Below, piece by piece: positions 1 through 8,731 of a stretch of 12,379 bases of DNA. The translations under genes were made by a program, and so were the position numbers. Origin of the DNA: Actinomortierella ambigua (taxonomy: Eukaryota > Mortierellomycota > Mortierellomycetes > Mortierellales > Mortierellaceae); NCBI GenBank assembly GCA_016098155.1, contig JAAAJB010000746.1, forward strand, positions 1 through 12,379. Direction: 5' to 3'. Under the pieces are notes generated by a model, which was not told the DNA's origin, searched no databases, and saw only the letters and a program-made list of their open reading frames with translations. Within the stretch, counting starts at the first letter, position 1. Each line of letters opens with the position of its first letter.

Positions 1-53
<53 letters not shown>
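1..53. repeat. (AG)n microsatellite
   Basis: This is an uninterrupted AG dinucleotide repeat of at least 26 units. It starts at the window edge, so its true length is unknown. No gene overlaps it. Confidence 0.97.
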
Positions 54-55
<2 letters not shown>

Positions 56-540
56 AACGGGATAATCCCTGTATATGACTACATATATAGTACACATGCA
101 TAGAGAGGCTTGAGATGAGGATAAAAAAAAATAGTGTGGGGAAGGTGAGAACGGACCATCCTGTTGGCCCCAGTGAAAAATGCTGTTTGTCAAAGTTGCA
201 GCAGATGGAGATGAACGTGCTGTTATACACCAAAAAGAATACCTTGATTGCTTCTTTTTATCATTTCGATGAACGCGACTCACGTAGAAGGCCTAAGTTT
301 GGTTGCCGGCGTACCATCTTGGCTTCCGCATGTACAGAAAGTACAGCAGTGTACACTGGGCAAGTCCCGCTATCCCAAAGACGGATCATTTTCACCCTTT
401 CTTTCCAAGCACAATTACAAAAAAAAAACGGTGACAGCCGATAACCATTTCACGTACATCTGATGCCATCGATGTACGTGAATGATTCACGAGGAAGGAT
501 TTAGTTTGATTGGCCAAAGGTTGGTTGACAATTTTTTTTG
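54..540. other. Intergenic region upstream of SHMT, no gene seen
   Basis: I found no convincing coding region, RNA gene or mobile element here. The longest open frame (115-444, +, 109 codons) has no recognisable domain and no plausible splice partners. The notable structure is the nested inverted repeat at 449-491, listed separately. A reverse CCAAT box (ATTGG, 509-513) lies just before the likely promoter of the downstream gene. Confidence 0.6.
449..491. promoter_or_regulatory. Nested inverted repeats with three TTCACG copies
   Basis: A perfect 12-base inverted repeat has its left arm TTCACGTACATC at 449-460, a 10-base spacer, and its right arm at 471-482. It overlaps a second palindrome, GTGAATGATTCAC, at 478-490. 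The hexamer TTCACG therefore occurs at 449-454 (+), 477-482 (-) and 486-491 (+). The block lies about 170 bases upstream of the probable transcribed leader of the SHMT gene. It could be a cluster of transcription factor sites or a hairpin; I do not recognise a specific factor. Confidence 0.45.
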
Positions 541-951
541 CGGGGTAAGGCAACTTGGTATTTTAACGCCCCCTTTTGCTTCTTGTTTTTGTTTTCGCTT
601 CTCCCTTACCCTCACATTCTCCTTCCCACTCACTCCCCCCTTCTCACGCTCACAGAGACTAAGGTATGTTGCTATCGCCTGGCGATGCCTTTTCCTTCTT
701 GTCTCTCTGTTTCTTTGGACAACTGCCGCCAACTCTTCGCCACCTGTTGGCTGACGGGATCAGCGGGATCGTGTCGCCAAAGACACGCACCATGATCCGC
801 CTATGCACGCTTTCAACAAACGCTTCCACTCCTTTTGCAAAGCGGTGGTGTCGTTCAAGGACAGTGGCCAGCAGCGCACGCTCTTTGTGGCATTGGATAC
901 TCAATTGTCTTTATCTTCCTCTTCTTGTGTACTCTATAGCTATTCTTCGCC
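541..951 (+). promoter_or_regulatory. SHMT promoter and 5' leader with probable leader intron
   Basis: A weak TATA-like TATTTTAA occurs at 559-566, followed by a strongly pyrimidine-rich stretch at about 567-655, typical of strong fungal promoters. A good donor (AAG|GTATGT, intron start 664) and an acceptor behind a long pyrimidine tract (CTCTATAG, ending 939) suggest a 276-base intron in the 5' untranslated region. That would leave a 12-base leader exon before the start codon at 952. The intron is a prediction from splice signals only. Confidence 0.5.
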
Positions 952-2738
952 ATGTCCGTTGATCCCTGGGTATGTCTTTGTTGAACTGACGAACCGCTAT
1001 CCTGGACGCCTGATCTATCAACAGGCCATCATCCGATAAGCCTAATCATGTACTGACAAGTCGCCTTCTTATTCCTTCTTATTGTTGAATTAGAACGCCG
1101 GTATGAACACCCCTCTCGAGGTGGAGGATCCCGAGATCTACAAGCTGATCCAGCAGGAGAAGTATCGCCAGTATTCTGGCCTCGAGCTGATTGCCTCTGA
1201 GGTATGTAACTAGATGAAGATGTGCCCAACAACACCTGCCTCCTTTCCTCCCCCTTCTTTCCAGCTCCTTCGTGAGACAATCCTTTTTGGGGGGGATTGG
1301 CAAGATAAGAGAGAGGGGGTGTGAGAATGTGAGAAGAGACGATGGTCGGAGATGCAGTGTGACTAACAATCTTCTCCCCCGCGTTGTCAACACTTTCCTT
1401 TTTTTCCCATGGCCTGGCCCTATTTTTTTTCTTCTTCTGTATCTCCGACAACAACAGAACTTTACCTCCCAGGCGGTGATGGAGGCCAATGGCTCGCCCC
1501 TGACCAACAAGTACTCGGAGGGTCTTCCCGGCGCCCGCTACTATGGTGGCAACGAGTACATTGACCAGGTCGAGAACCTGGCCCGCAAGCGTGCTCTCGA
1601 GGCCTTCAACCTCAACCCCGAGGAGTGGGGTGTCAACGTTCAGCCCTACTCGGGCTCGACCGCCAACTTTGCCGCCCTGACCGCCATGATCCAGCCCCAC
1701 GAGCGCATCATGGGCCTGGACCTGCCCTCCGGTGGCCACTTGACCCACGGTTACCAGACCTCCAAGAAGAAGATCTCGTCCACCTCCATCTACTTTGAGT
1801 CGATGCCCTACCAGGTTGACCCCAAGACCGGCCTGATCGACCTCGACCGTCTCGAGGAGAACGCCAAGCTGTTCCGTCCCCGCATCCTGATCTGCGGTGC
1901 CTCGGCCTACCCCCGTGAGTGGGACTATGCCCGCTTCCGCAAGGTTGCTGACCAGCACGGCGCCTACCTGATGTGCGACATGGCCCACATTTCGGGTCTG
2001 ATCGCCGGCCAGGAGGCCGACTCGCCCTTCAAGTACTGCGATGTTGTCACGACCACCACCCACAAGACCCTGCGTGGCCCCCGTGCTGGTCTCATCTTCT
2101 TCCGCCGCAACAAGGATGCCAAGGTCGAGAAGGGCGAGGACCTCGAGTCGCGCGTCAACCAGGCCGTCTTCCCCTCGACCCAGGGTGGCCCCCACAACAA
2201 CACCATTGCCGCCGTCGCCGTTGCGCTGAAGCAGGCTGCCAGCCCCGAGTTTAAGCAGTATGCCAAGCAGGTGATTGCCAACTCGCGTGCGCTCGCTGCC
2301 AAGCTGATCAGCCACGGCTACAAGATCCAGACCGACGGCTCGGACAACCACTTGATTCTGTGGGACCTTCGCCCCTTGAAGCTGACGGGCTCCAAGGTTG
2401 AGCGCATCTGCGACGAGGTCGCGATCACGCTGAACAAGAACTCTGTCTGTGGCGATGTCTCGGCCGTGACGCCCGGTGGTGTCCGTCTGGGCACGGCAGC
2501 ATTGACGTCGCGCTCGTTCAAGGAGGAGGACTTTGTCAAGGTCGGCGAGTTTTTGCACCGCGTCGTCCAGATTGCTCTCCGCGTCCAGGAGAAGGCCGGC
2601 ACCAAGCTCATCAAGGACTTTGTCGCCGCTCTCCAGGGCGATGCCGAGGCTGCGCAGCTTAAGAAGGAGGTCGAGGCCTTTGCTACCTCGTTCCCCTTCC
2701 CTGGCTTTGACGTCAAGGGCCTGACCCCTAACCACTAA
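952..2738 (+). CDS. SHM2: Serine hydroxymethyltransferase, cytosolic type
   Basis: This PLP enzyme converts serine plus tetrahydrofolate to glycine plus 5,10-methylene-tetrahydrofolate, feeding one-carbon, purine and thymidylate synthesis. Model exons are 952-969, 1094-1201 and 1458-2738, with introns of 124 and 256 bases, both phase 0. The product is 468 aa, the normal size for the cytosolic enzyme, and starts [15 protein letters not shown] with no mitochondrial presequence. Family motifs are [20 protein letters not shown], the GGHLTHG loop (residues 134-140), and the PLP-lysine motif [12 protein letters not shown] with Lys245. The C-terminus [15 protein letters not shown] is intact. The 18-base first exon is supported by frame continuity and a GTATGT donor; a simpler start at ATG 1103 would drop only nine residues. 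Codons are strongly C-ending, unlike the neighbouring genes, which suggests high expression. The identity is very secure; the first exon is less so. Confidence 0.95.
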
Positions 2739-3219
2739 AGTGGTGGAGAGAAAGGGGGAACTTCAGTCACAGCCAACAAACAACAAATAACAACAACAAC
2801 AAAAAAAGAATGGCGATCCAACTCACACAAAAAGCCCCTCCTCACTCAGCCAAACGTCTTGATCAAAAATTACCAAAGACTTTTTGACGATCGGCATGCT
2901 CAACCACGCAGGATCTAATTCCTTTCTTTTCCCTTTCAGTTACTTTTCTTTTTCTTTTCCTTCCTTATCATTGCCTTCATTGGCGATTTTGTATATTTGC
3001 ATCAAGACAACACATCCACTGTACAATAGTTCAACACTATCAACCTACCTCGAATACATATTGAAAACCAAAACACTCTCGACATGTCCATTGATTGAAA
3101 CTCGTTACGTATCTCCATTTAAAGCCCAGTTTGTAAGAAGCTACCACCACCAGATGAACCAGTGTGTATGTATCTATATGAATTACAACACAAATGTTTA
3201 TTTTTATTTTGCTTCAAGG
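2739..3219. other. Convergent 3' spacer between SHMT and spastin genes
   Basis: This 481-base AT-rich spacer holds the 3' ends of two convergent genes. An A/AAC-rich stretch (2777-2810) directly follows the SHMT stop and has no canonical AATAAA. I see no RNA gene and no credible short gene. The open frame that crosses it from 2884 is mostly the complement of the spastin gene. Confidence 0.6.
3197..3202 (-). terminator. Polyadenylation signal AATAAA of the spastin gene
   Basis: AATAAA is read on the minus strand about 18 bases after the TGA stop at 3222-3220, in an AT-rich setting. It is close to the stop codon, so the 3' untranslated region may be very short or another site may be used. Confidence 0.45.
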
Positions 3220-5473
3220 TCACATACGCCCAGCGCCTGCTCCATACTCGCGGTTCCACTCCTCATAGGCCCTGAGCGAGGCCGGGCTGACAGAGGGGCG
3301 AATCGTCTGCAGGGCCTGCGAAAAGTCGCGAAACTGGATCGGCCGTACCTGATCGGCCGGCGTCTCCAACAGGCGATCGCCCAGCTCTCTCAAGGGGCCC
3401 AGCGCGGCCTCCTTGGCGAGCGCGGTCAGGTCCGAGCCCGAATAGCCCTCGGTCAGGCGGACGAGCTTGGACTGGATCTCGGTATTGGAGAGCGTGTAGA
3501 CCTGGCCCTGGAGTAACCGTGCCAGGAGCTGGGCACGGGTCTCGGGCTCTGGAAGCGGGATGTAGATCCGTTTGACAAACCGTCGGCGCGCGGCTTCGTC
3601 GAGTTCTTGCGGACGGTTCGTCGCACCCATGACTAACACCCGGTCGTCGGCGTTGGACCCGGCGCCGTCGAATTGCAGCAGGAACTCGGTCTTGAGCCGC
3701 CGGCTAGCCTCGTGTTCTGTCTCGGAGCGCTCGGTGAGGATCGAGTCGATCTCATCTAAGAGAGAGAAAGAGAGAGAGGAACAACGTTTGAGTGAGCTGG
3801 ATGAGAAGCGGTAGCAATCAAAGGAAAGAATAGGCAATCTCTCCATCTCTTTTCTCTTCACGCAACATCTCATACCAATAAAGATGACAGAGGGTTGCAG
3901 CTCTCGGGCAATGATAAAAAGTGTTCGGACCAACTTTTCGGATTCGCCAACCTAAAGGACACGCAATACACGCATTATAACAATAGGCCAAAAGTGTTGG
4001 TAGATACTCTTCTCTTCTCTACACCATAGCATCAGTATGTGATAGAGTCTACAATGGTCGCTTCTCCTTACAAACTTGGATGTTAATGTGCTGGCACTAA
4101 TCGAGAAGAAAGTAGCCTTGGACTCGTGTGCCACCGCCTTGGCAAGCATCTGATAGCATAGAAGAAGAGGAAGAATAGAGAAGAGTCGACAACGTCAGAT
4201 CATCAAAGTTCTATGGAGCATAACAGATCATTTGTTTCTCTTCAATTGTTTTCCTCCGCAAAATAAAAAGGCCTTCTTCCTTCCAGTTCTTACCGTCTTG
4301 CCCGTTCCTGGTGGGCCAAAGAGCAACACGCCCTTGGCTGGAGCACGTAGTCCAGTGAAGAGTTCTGGTCGTAGAGATGGCAGGATCACAATCTCCTTGA
4401 GTGCCTGCTTTGCAAAGGTGAGGCCCGCTAAAGAAACCAATGAAAGTGAATACCGGGAGAGAAAGAAAGGGAGACACAAAAAAAATGAATGACTTTTCCC
4501 ACCATGACTACCCCACAGCAACAGCAACAGCATGTAAAGAGCATACACTCCTACAACCTTACCAATATCGTCCCAGGTGACCCGGGTGTCATGGACCAGC
4601 ACCTCGTGCATGATCACATCCGCCAACTTTTTATCAATGCTCTTGATCCTGGCCACTTTGGCTTTTGCATCCGCCGCAGCGGCTGCTCCTGGTCCGAGTC
4701 CAGATCCCGCTGCTCCTCCAGCTGCCATCTGTCCACCTGCGGACCCTGCTGGTCTTCGACGCATGCCCGTGATCATGCCTGGCCTCATCGGTACGCTGCC
4801 ACCACCACCACCAAGGCTTCCGTTCCTATAGGCTGGCGTCGTTGTTGTCGTCGTCGCCCCTAGGTGAGCAGGTGTTGGCGCATGCTGGGTCGCTCTCGGC
4901 TTGACTGGTGAATAGGGCGCGTTTCGATTAGCGGTCACGACGTTGAAGATGGGTCCTGGAGAGGGTGAAGTCGGTTGACTGGTGGTCGATGCATGGTGGG
5001 TGCCGTTGCTGTTGCCACTAATGAAGAGAGATGAGAAGGAAGAGAAGAAGGAAGAAGAAGAAGAAGACGGCCTGTGTGAGTCCTGCCCTGTCCTTCTGGC
5101 GGGCGCTATTGTTGATGATGCTGTTGCGCCACCCCTTTGCTGCTGCTGCTGCTGCTGCTGCTGCTTCGGATCACGATGAACAGTCGCTGGTCCTGTACGA
5201 GACGAAGGAGAAGAAGAAGAGGAAGAAGAGAAAGGATAGGATGGCAAGGATGTGGCCAAGGCCACCGAAGAAGCCATCTCCTGGAGGGTTTGGGCCACAG
5301 CAGACACGGCCGAGAAGACTGACCTTGTGGCCTGGTTTCGAGCGTACGGGTCAAGGACATTAGGACGTTGCCCCGTCGAGGCTCTCCGTGAAGGGTCTGC
5401 AACGGGCGGTGGTGGCGATCTCTGTTGCTGTTGTTGCTGCCGTTGCTGTTGTTGTTGTTGCTGTAACAATAGT

Positions 5474-5509
<36 letters not shown>

Positions 5510-5812
5510 AGACGCAACCCCAAGGACGGCTCACCGGCCAGCTTGAGCTTCAAGGCCGCAATACGATCCTCGACACAGATCAGGTTGGGCCGCATCTTGC
5601 CCGCCAAGTGCTCGGACTCGCGTCTCTCGTCCTCGGTAGAGAATCGGATGTTCAGGCCATCTCGCAGGAAGACGAGCGCCTTTTGATAGCAGGTCAGCGC
5701 CAGTGCAAACTCTTCACTGTGGTCATGCTCCATCGCCTGCTCGACCGCCATGTAGGCGGCCGTGTACCGGTGGCGTTGGAGTTCCAGCGGAGTGAGCGCT
5801 GTCGTGTCGACA

Positions 5813-5843
<31 letters not shown>

Positions 5844-6363
5844 TGTTGCCATTACTGACCATGGTCCGAGTCGTGGGTTGTGATCGTCGCTGTTTGGAGG
5901 ATTGTCGGAGGAGAGAGTATGCGTCGTCGCGATGGCGGGTTGTTGGGCGATGCTTCTTTGTAGACGGGCGGCGGTGACTTTGTTGTCCACAATTGTCAAA
6001 GGCAGCGACAACAAGGACTAGAGGGAGGTAGAGGAGGAGGTAGAGAGCAGGTCCGAGGAGTAGAGCAGTAGCGAAGTGAGTGGCAGTCTCTTGCGAGGCG
6101 ATGCCGAGATGGTCCTGTAAAATGTGGGCAAGGGTGCGGATGGCTGCTTTCCAGAACGAGGCAGAGTGCTTGACAAAAAGGTGAAGAGTCGAAGCAAACG
6201 AGTCGAGCAGAGAGAGAGCGGAGGAAAAGGAAGAAGAGGTGTAGTGGGACAACGACAACGGCAGGTCTATGGTGTGGAAAGAGGAAGGGGACGGTGGGAT
6301 CTTGTCCAGCCAAAAGGAGCAGTGGGCCAAGATGTTCTTCAGGTATTCTTCAATGAAGTGCAT
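3220..6363 (-). CDS. SPAST: Spastin-type MIT/AAA microtubule-severing ATPase
   Basis: Spastin-family hexameric AAA ATPases sever microtubules and, through the MIT domain, bind ESCRT-III in membrane remodelling. Model exons, read on the minus strand, are 6363-4563, 4427-4294, 4149-4072, 3951-3876 and 3755-3220 (introns 135, 144, 120 and 120 bases), giving 874 aa. Residues 98-122 form a hydrophobic segment interrupted by prolines, like the spastin ER/lipid-droplet hairpin, with a basic stretch after it. Met168 starts a possible short isoform. The MIT domain is about 194-277. PolyQ runs (about 286-318 and 401-409) and Ser/Pro/Gly-rich linkers follow. The AAA domain has [12 protein letters not shown] (from 599), Walker A GPPGTGKT with Lys644, pore loop TSKFVGESEK (about 669-677), Walker B VIFIDEID (Glu698), sensor Asn743 and the C-terminal helix YEEWNREYG. 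It fits spastin better than katanin or fidgetin by [12 protein letters not shown] and the C-terminus. A TGA lies in frame just upstream of Met1. Confidence 0.92.
5138..5164 (-). repeat. CAG repeat coding for polyglutamine in spastin
   Basis: A nearly pure CAG run (CTG on the plus strand) encodes nine glutamines at about residues 401-409 of the spastin-like protein, in the linker between the MIT and AAA domains. A pure triplet run of this kind is prone to length change between strains. Confidence 0.85.
5422..5512 (-). repeat. Mixed CAG/CAA polyglutamine block in spastin
   Basis: Interrupted CAG/CAA triplets encode about 30 residues, mostly Gln, with a Leu trio and single Arg interruptions, right after the MIT domain (about residues 286-318). 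The mix of CAA and CAG means the amino-acid tract is kept while the DNA repeat is broken up. Confidence 0.85.
5814..5842 (-). repeat. AGC repeat coding for polyserine in spastin
   Basis: A run of AGC codons (GCT/CTG phase on the plus strand) encodes nine serines at residues 176-184. It lies just after the internal start Met168 and before the MIT domain, probably as a flexible linker. Confidence 0.8.
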
Positions 6364-6374
6364 CGAAAGACCAT
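6339..6374 (-). promoter_or_regulatory. Possible upstream ORF overlapping the spastin start
   Basis: An ATG at 6374 in good context (GACATGG) opens an 11-codon frame that ends at TGA 6341-6339, out of frame with and overlapping the spastin Met1 codon at 6363. If the mRNA begins upstream of 6374, ribosomes starting here would bypass Met1. The next ATG in any frame is then Met168. The transcription start is unknown, so this is conditional. Confidence 0.4.
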
Positions 6375-6642
6375 GTCACAAATGCAAAGGTACATTCAAC
6401 ACTTGGCAAACTCTCCGTGGTCTGTGTGACTGGGGAAGAGTGCCCTGCCTAAAGCAGGAGTGAGTGGGGGCAGTTGAAATTTGTATATTGTATTGCCCCC
6501 CCCCCTCCCATCATTGCTCTTTTTCTCCATCCAACACACACACACTCACTCACACTTGACACCCCCCTCCTCCCTAACCATTATCCCTTCCCTTCCCTTC
6601 CCCTCTCCTCCTTCTCCTCCTCCATTACACACGCAACTTTCT
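6364..6642. promoter_or_regulatory. Divergent promoter between spastin and SED5
   Basis: The 279 bases between the two start codons must serve both genes. The SED5 side (about 6490-6642) is strongly pyrimidine-rich and contains a C10 run (6496-6505) and a CA-rich stretch (6531-6557). A small inverted repeat CCTGC-N5-GCAGG lies at 6444-6458. No clear TATA box is seen for either direction. Confidence 0.6.
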
Positions 6643-7619
6643 ATGGATCGCAGCCAGGAATTCTTCGCAACCGTCGAGAGCCTTAGGTCTCGTGCATTGC
6701 CCCATCTCCCAACCGAAAAACGTCGTCTCCTCTCCCCAGCAGAGCAGGCCGCGGCTGGCAATGCTGGACCCCAGGGCCTCAAGCGACGATCCGAGTTTGC
6801 TACAATGGCTCAGCTCATCGCAAAGGACATCCAGGCCACCTACGGCAAGCTGCAAAAGCTTGCAAAGCGTACGTCTTTGCTCATTAAACCCCAGCATGAC
6901 CACAGTATGCAATACATGCATGTATATGTTCGACGCTTAGCATGCTCACACAGCCCCTCTTCTCTTTCCTTCTACTGCAGTGGCGAAGCGTAAGACGCTC
7001 TTCGACGACAGACCAGTAGAGATTAGTGTAAGTGCCAAGAAGACCAAGAATGAGGTCGAGAGTGATATACCAATTGACTGTAAAGATGTCAAGGACTTCT
7101 ACTTTACCCCTACCACGTTTGACCCACCATGGATCACAAAGATGGTGGTGGCTCTCTTTTTTATTTAATGTATTTCGCAAAGAAACACAGACATTCTCAA
7201 GCAGGGTACTTATTGGGGCATTAACACAAACGCCATGGGGGGTCTTCTTTCATATCTCACTGAACCCCCCCCCCTATTTTTCTTCTTTCCTTTCCTTTCA
7301 TTGGGAATATTAGGAACTCATGCATATCATCAAGCAAGACATTGCCAAGCTCAACAAACAGATTGCACTGCTGCAAAACCACGTCAAGGACCAAAATGCC
7401 CGAGCGGCCAATAGCCATCAGCATAGCCGACAAGCTTCAGAGCATTCGGCACATGTGGTCGTCCTGTTGCAGTCTCGGTTAGCGTCGGCGACATCGGCCT
7501 TCAAGGAAGTGCTCGAGCTCCGGACAGAGAACATGAAGGCGACCAAGGACCGACGGGAGCAGTTTATGTTTTCGACGCAGCAAGCAAGCGCCTTTACCAG
7601 TAATGATCTTTTTACATTT

Positions 7620-7650
<31 letters not shown>

Positions 7651-8409
7651 AACAACACAGAATGGAAGAGGTCTAGAGGTTATCAAGGGTGGGCTGAGAC
7701 GGATTTAAGTGGAATCCAGGGATCAAAACCGTTGCTGTTCTTTTTTTTCCATTCTGGATAAACAGCAAACAGCCTTGCCCTGAGGACCAAGGGGAATGGA
7801 AGAGACGGACAAAGAGTGGGGGGATAGGGAGAGATTGTTGGACAGACAAGAGCGATAGGAAATTGGAAAGGAATGGTGTCTGGAATCCCAAGTCTTCTTC
7901 ACCTCTTCTTCTCCGAGTTTTTTCTTGTCAGTTTAGTCATTCTTACCCACGGCACTCGTACTTTCTTTTACAAACTACCTCCCATAGGTGATTCGCCACT
8001 GTTCAATATGGAGCGCAAGGCCTCGAGTTCCGAACCACCCAAAGATGTGCTATCGCTGGATCTGACGTCACCGTTCCACCAACACCAGCAACAACAACTT
8101 CAACAACAGACGCAACTGCAGGACAGCGGCAATCAATACATTGAAAGCCGAGCGACAGCAATAGAATCAATTGAATCCACGCTGCAGGAGCTAGGCGGAA
8201 TCTTTCAACAACTGGCGCAGATGGTGTCGGAGCAGCGCGAGATGGTGCAGCGGATCGACGCCAATACGGAGGACATTGAGGCCAATGTCACTGGCGCGCA
8301 GAACGAGCTGCTCAAGTACTACAACTATGTCTCGTCCAACCGATGGCTCCTCGTCAAGGTCTTTGCAGTGGTCATTTCATCCGCCGTCACCTTGTCGGTG
8401 ATTTCATAA
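6643..8409 (+). CDS. SED5: Sed5/syntaxin-5, Golgi Qa-SNARE
   Basis: Sed5 is the tail-anchored Qa-SNARE on the cis-Golgi that drives ER-to-Golgi and intra-Golgi fusion, regulated by Sly1. Model exons are 6643-6868, 6981-7027, 7314-7599 and 7988-8409 (introns 112, 286 and 388 bases), giving 326 aa, close to the yeast and human sizes. The N-terminus MDRSQEF resembles the Sly1-binding peptide DRT-x-EF. The Habc part has LAKRKTLFDDRPVEIS, IIKQDIAKLNKQI and ENMKATKDRREQF. A Gln-rich linker (about 214-230) leads to the SNARE motif (about 239-300) beginning ESRATAIESIESTLQELGG. The zero-layer glutamine is Gln269, followed by Arg270 where the family usually has Gly. Residues 306-326 are the short C-terminal membrane anchor. 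The third intron is the weakest part of the model: donor GTAATG, long, with other possible acceptors inside. Confidence 0.93.
7620..7645 (+). repeat. (CT)n tract in SED5 intron 3
   Basis: A CT-rich repeat lies inside the third SED5 intron, just before a CACAG sequence ending at 7660 that could act as a competing acceptor. Using that acceptor alone, without a second splice, would run into a stop codon about 30 codons later. Confidence 0.8.
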
Positions 8410-8731
8410 AAAAAGGACTTCAAAACGATAACCGACAAAAGTTATCAATTTTGACATGACATGACATGATTTAATTCTATATTTTTTTTTTTTCTGTTCA
8501 CGACCTTTCTCTCCCAACTCGTCTCAACATCTTATCTACCTCTCTTCCATGTAACAACAGTCTCTGGCCAGCAATAAAGAAAGAAAGAAACACAAGCATA
8601 CCATATTCAAGTTACCACCCCCCAGAAACAAAACAAAAAAGTGAAACGTGAAACGTGTATATACAAGGACAGGGAGGGAAGGGTAATGCAAGTTTTGTTC
8701 ATTCTAGATATCTAAAAAGAAACCGGCTGAT
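8410..8731. other. Convergent 3' spacer between SED5 and PXR1
   Basis: These 322 bases hold the 3' ends of SED5 (+) and PXR1 (-). They contain short tandem repeats: TGACA/CATGA units at 8452-8469 and GTGAAAC twice at 8641-8654. The SED5 polyadenylation signal is listed separately. No canonical AATAAA is seen on the minus strand for PXR1. No gene or RNA is seen. Confidence 0.6.
8573..8578 (+). terminator. Polyadenylation signal AATAAA of SED5
   Basis: AATAAA lies about 165 bases after the SED5 stop codon, in an A-rich setting. It is the only canonical signal on the plus strand in this spacer. Confidence 0.55.

Noticed and set aside
115..444. A 109-codon plus-strand frame near the left edge
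   Set aside because: It has no domain, no supporting splice structure and an ordinary composition for a chance frame in non-coding DNA.
1029..2735. A 568-codon open frame on the minus strand across the SHMT gene
   Set aside because: It is the mirror of strongly C-ending codons in SHMT. It is Leu/Val/Gly-rich with no recognisable domain and runs through both SHMT introns. The plus-strand protein is unmistakable.
2884..3516. A 210-codon plus-strand frame in the convergent spacer
   Set aside because: Its second half is the complement of the spastin AAA domain, and its first half is low-complexity AT-rich sequence.
7028..7168. Continuation of the SED5 exon 2 frame to a stop at 7168 as a truncated protein
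   Set aside because: A consensus GTAAGT donor at 7028 and an acceptor at 7313 restore the conserved EIS-ELMHIIKQDI sequence, so the read-through is intronic.
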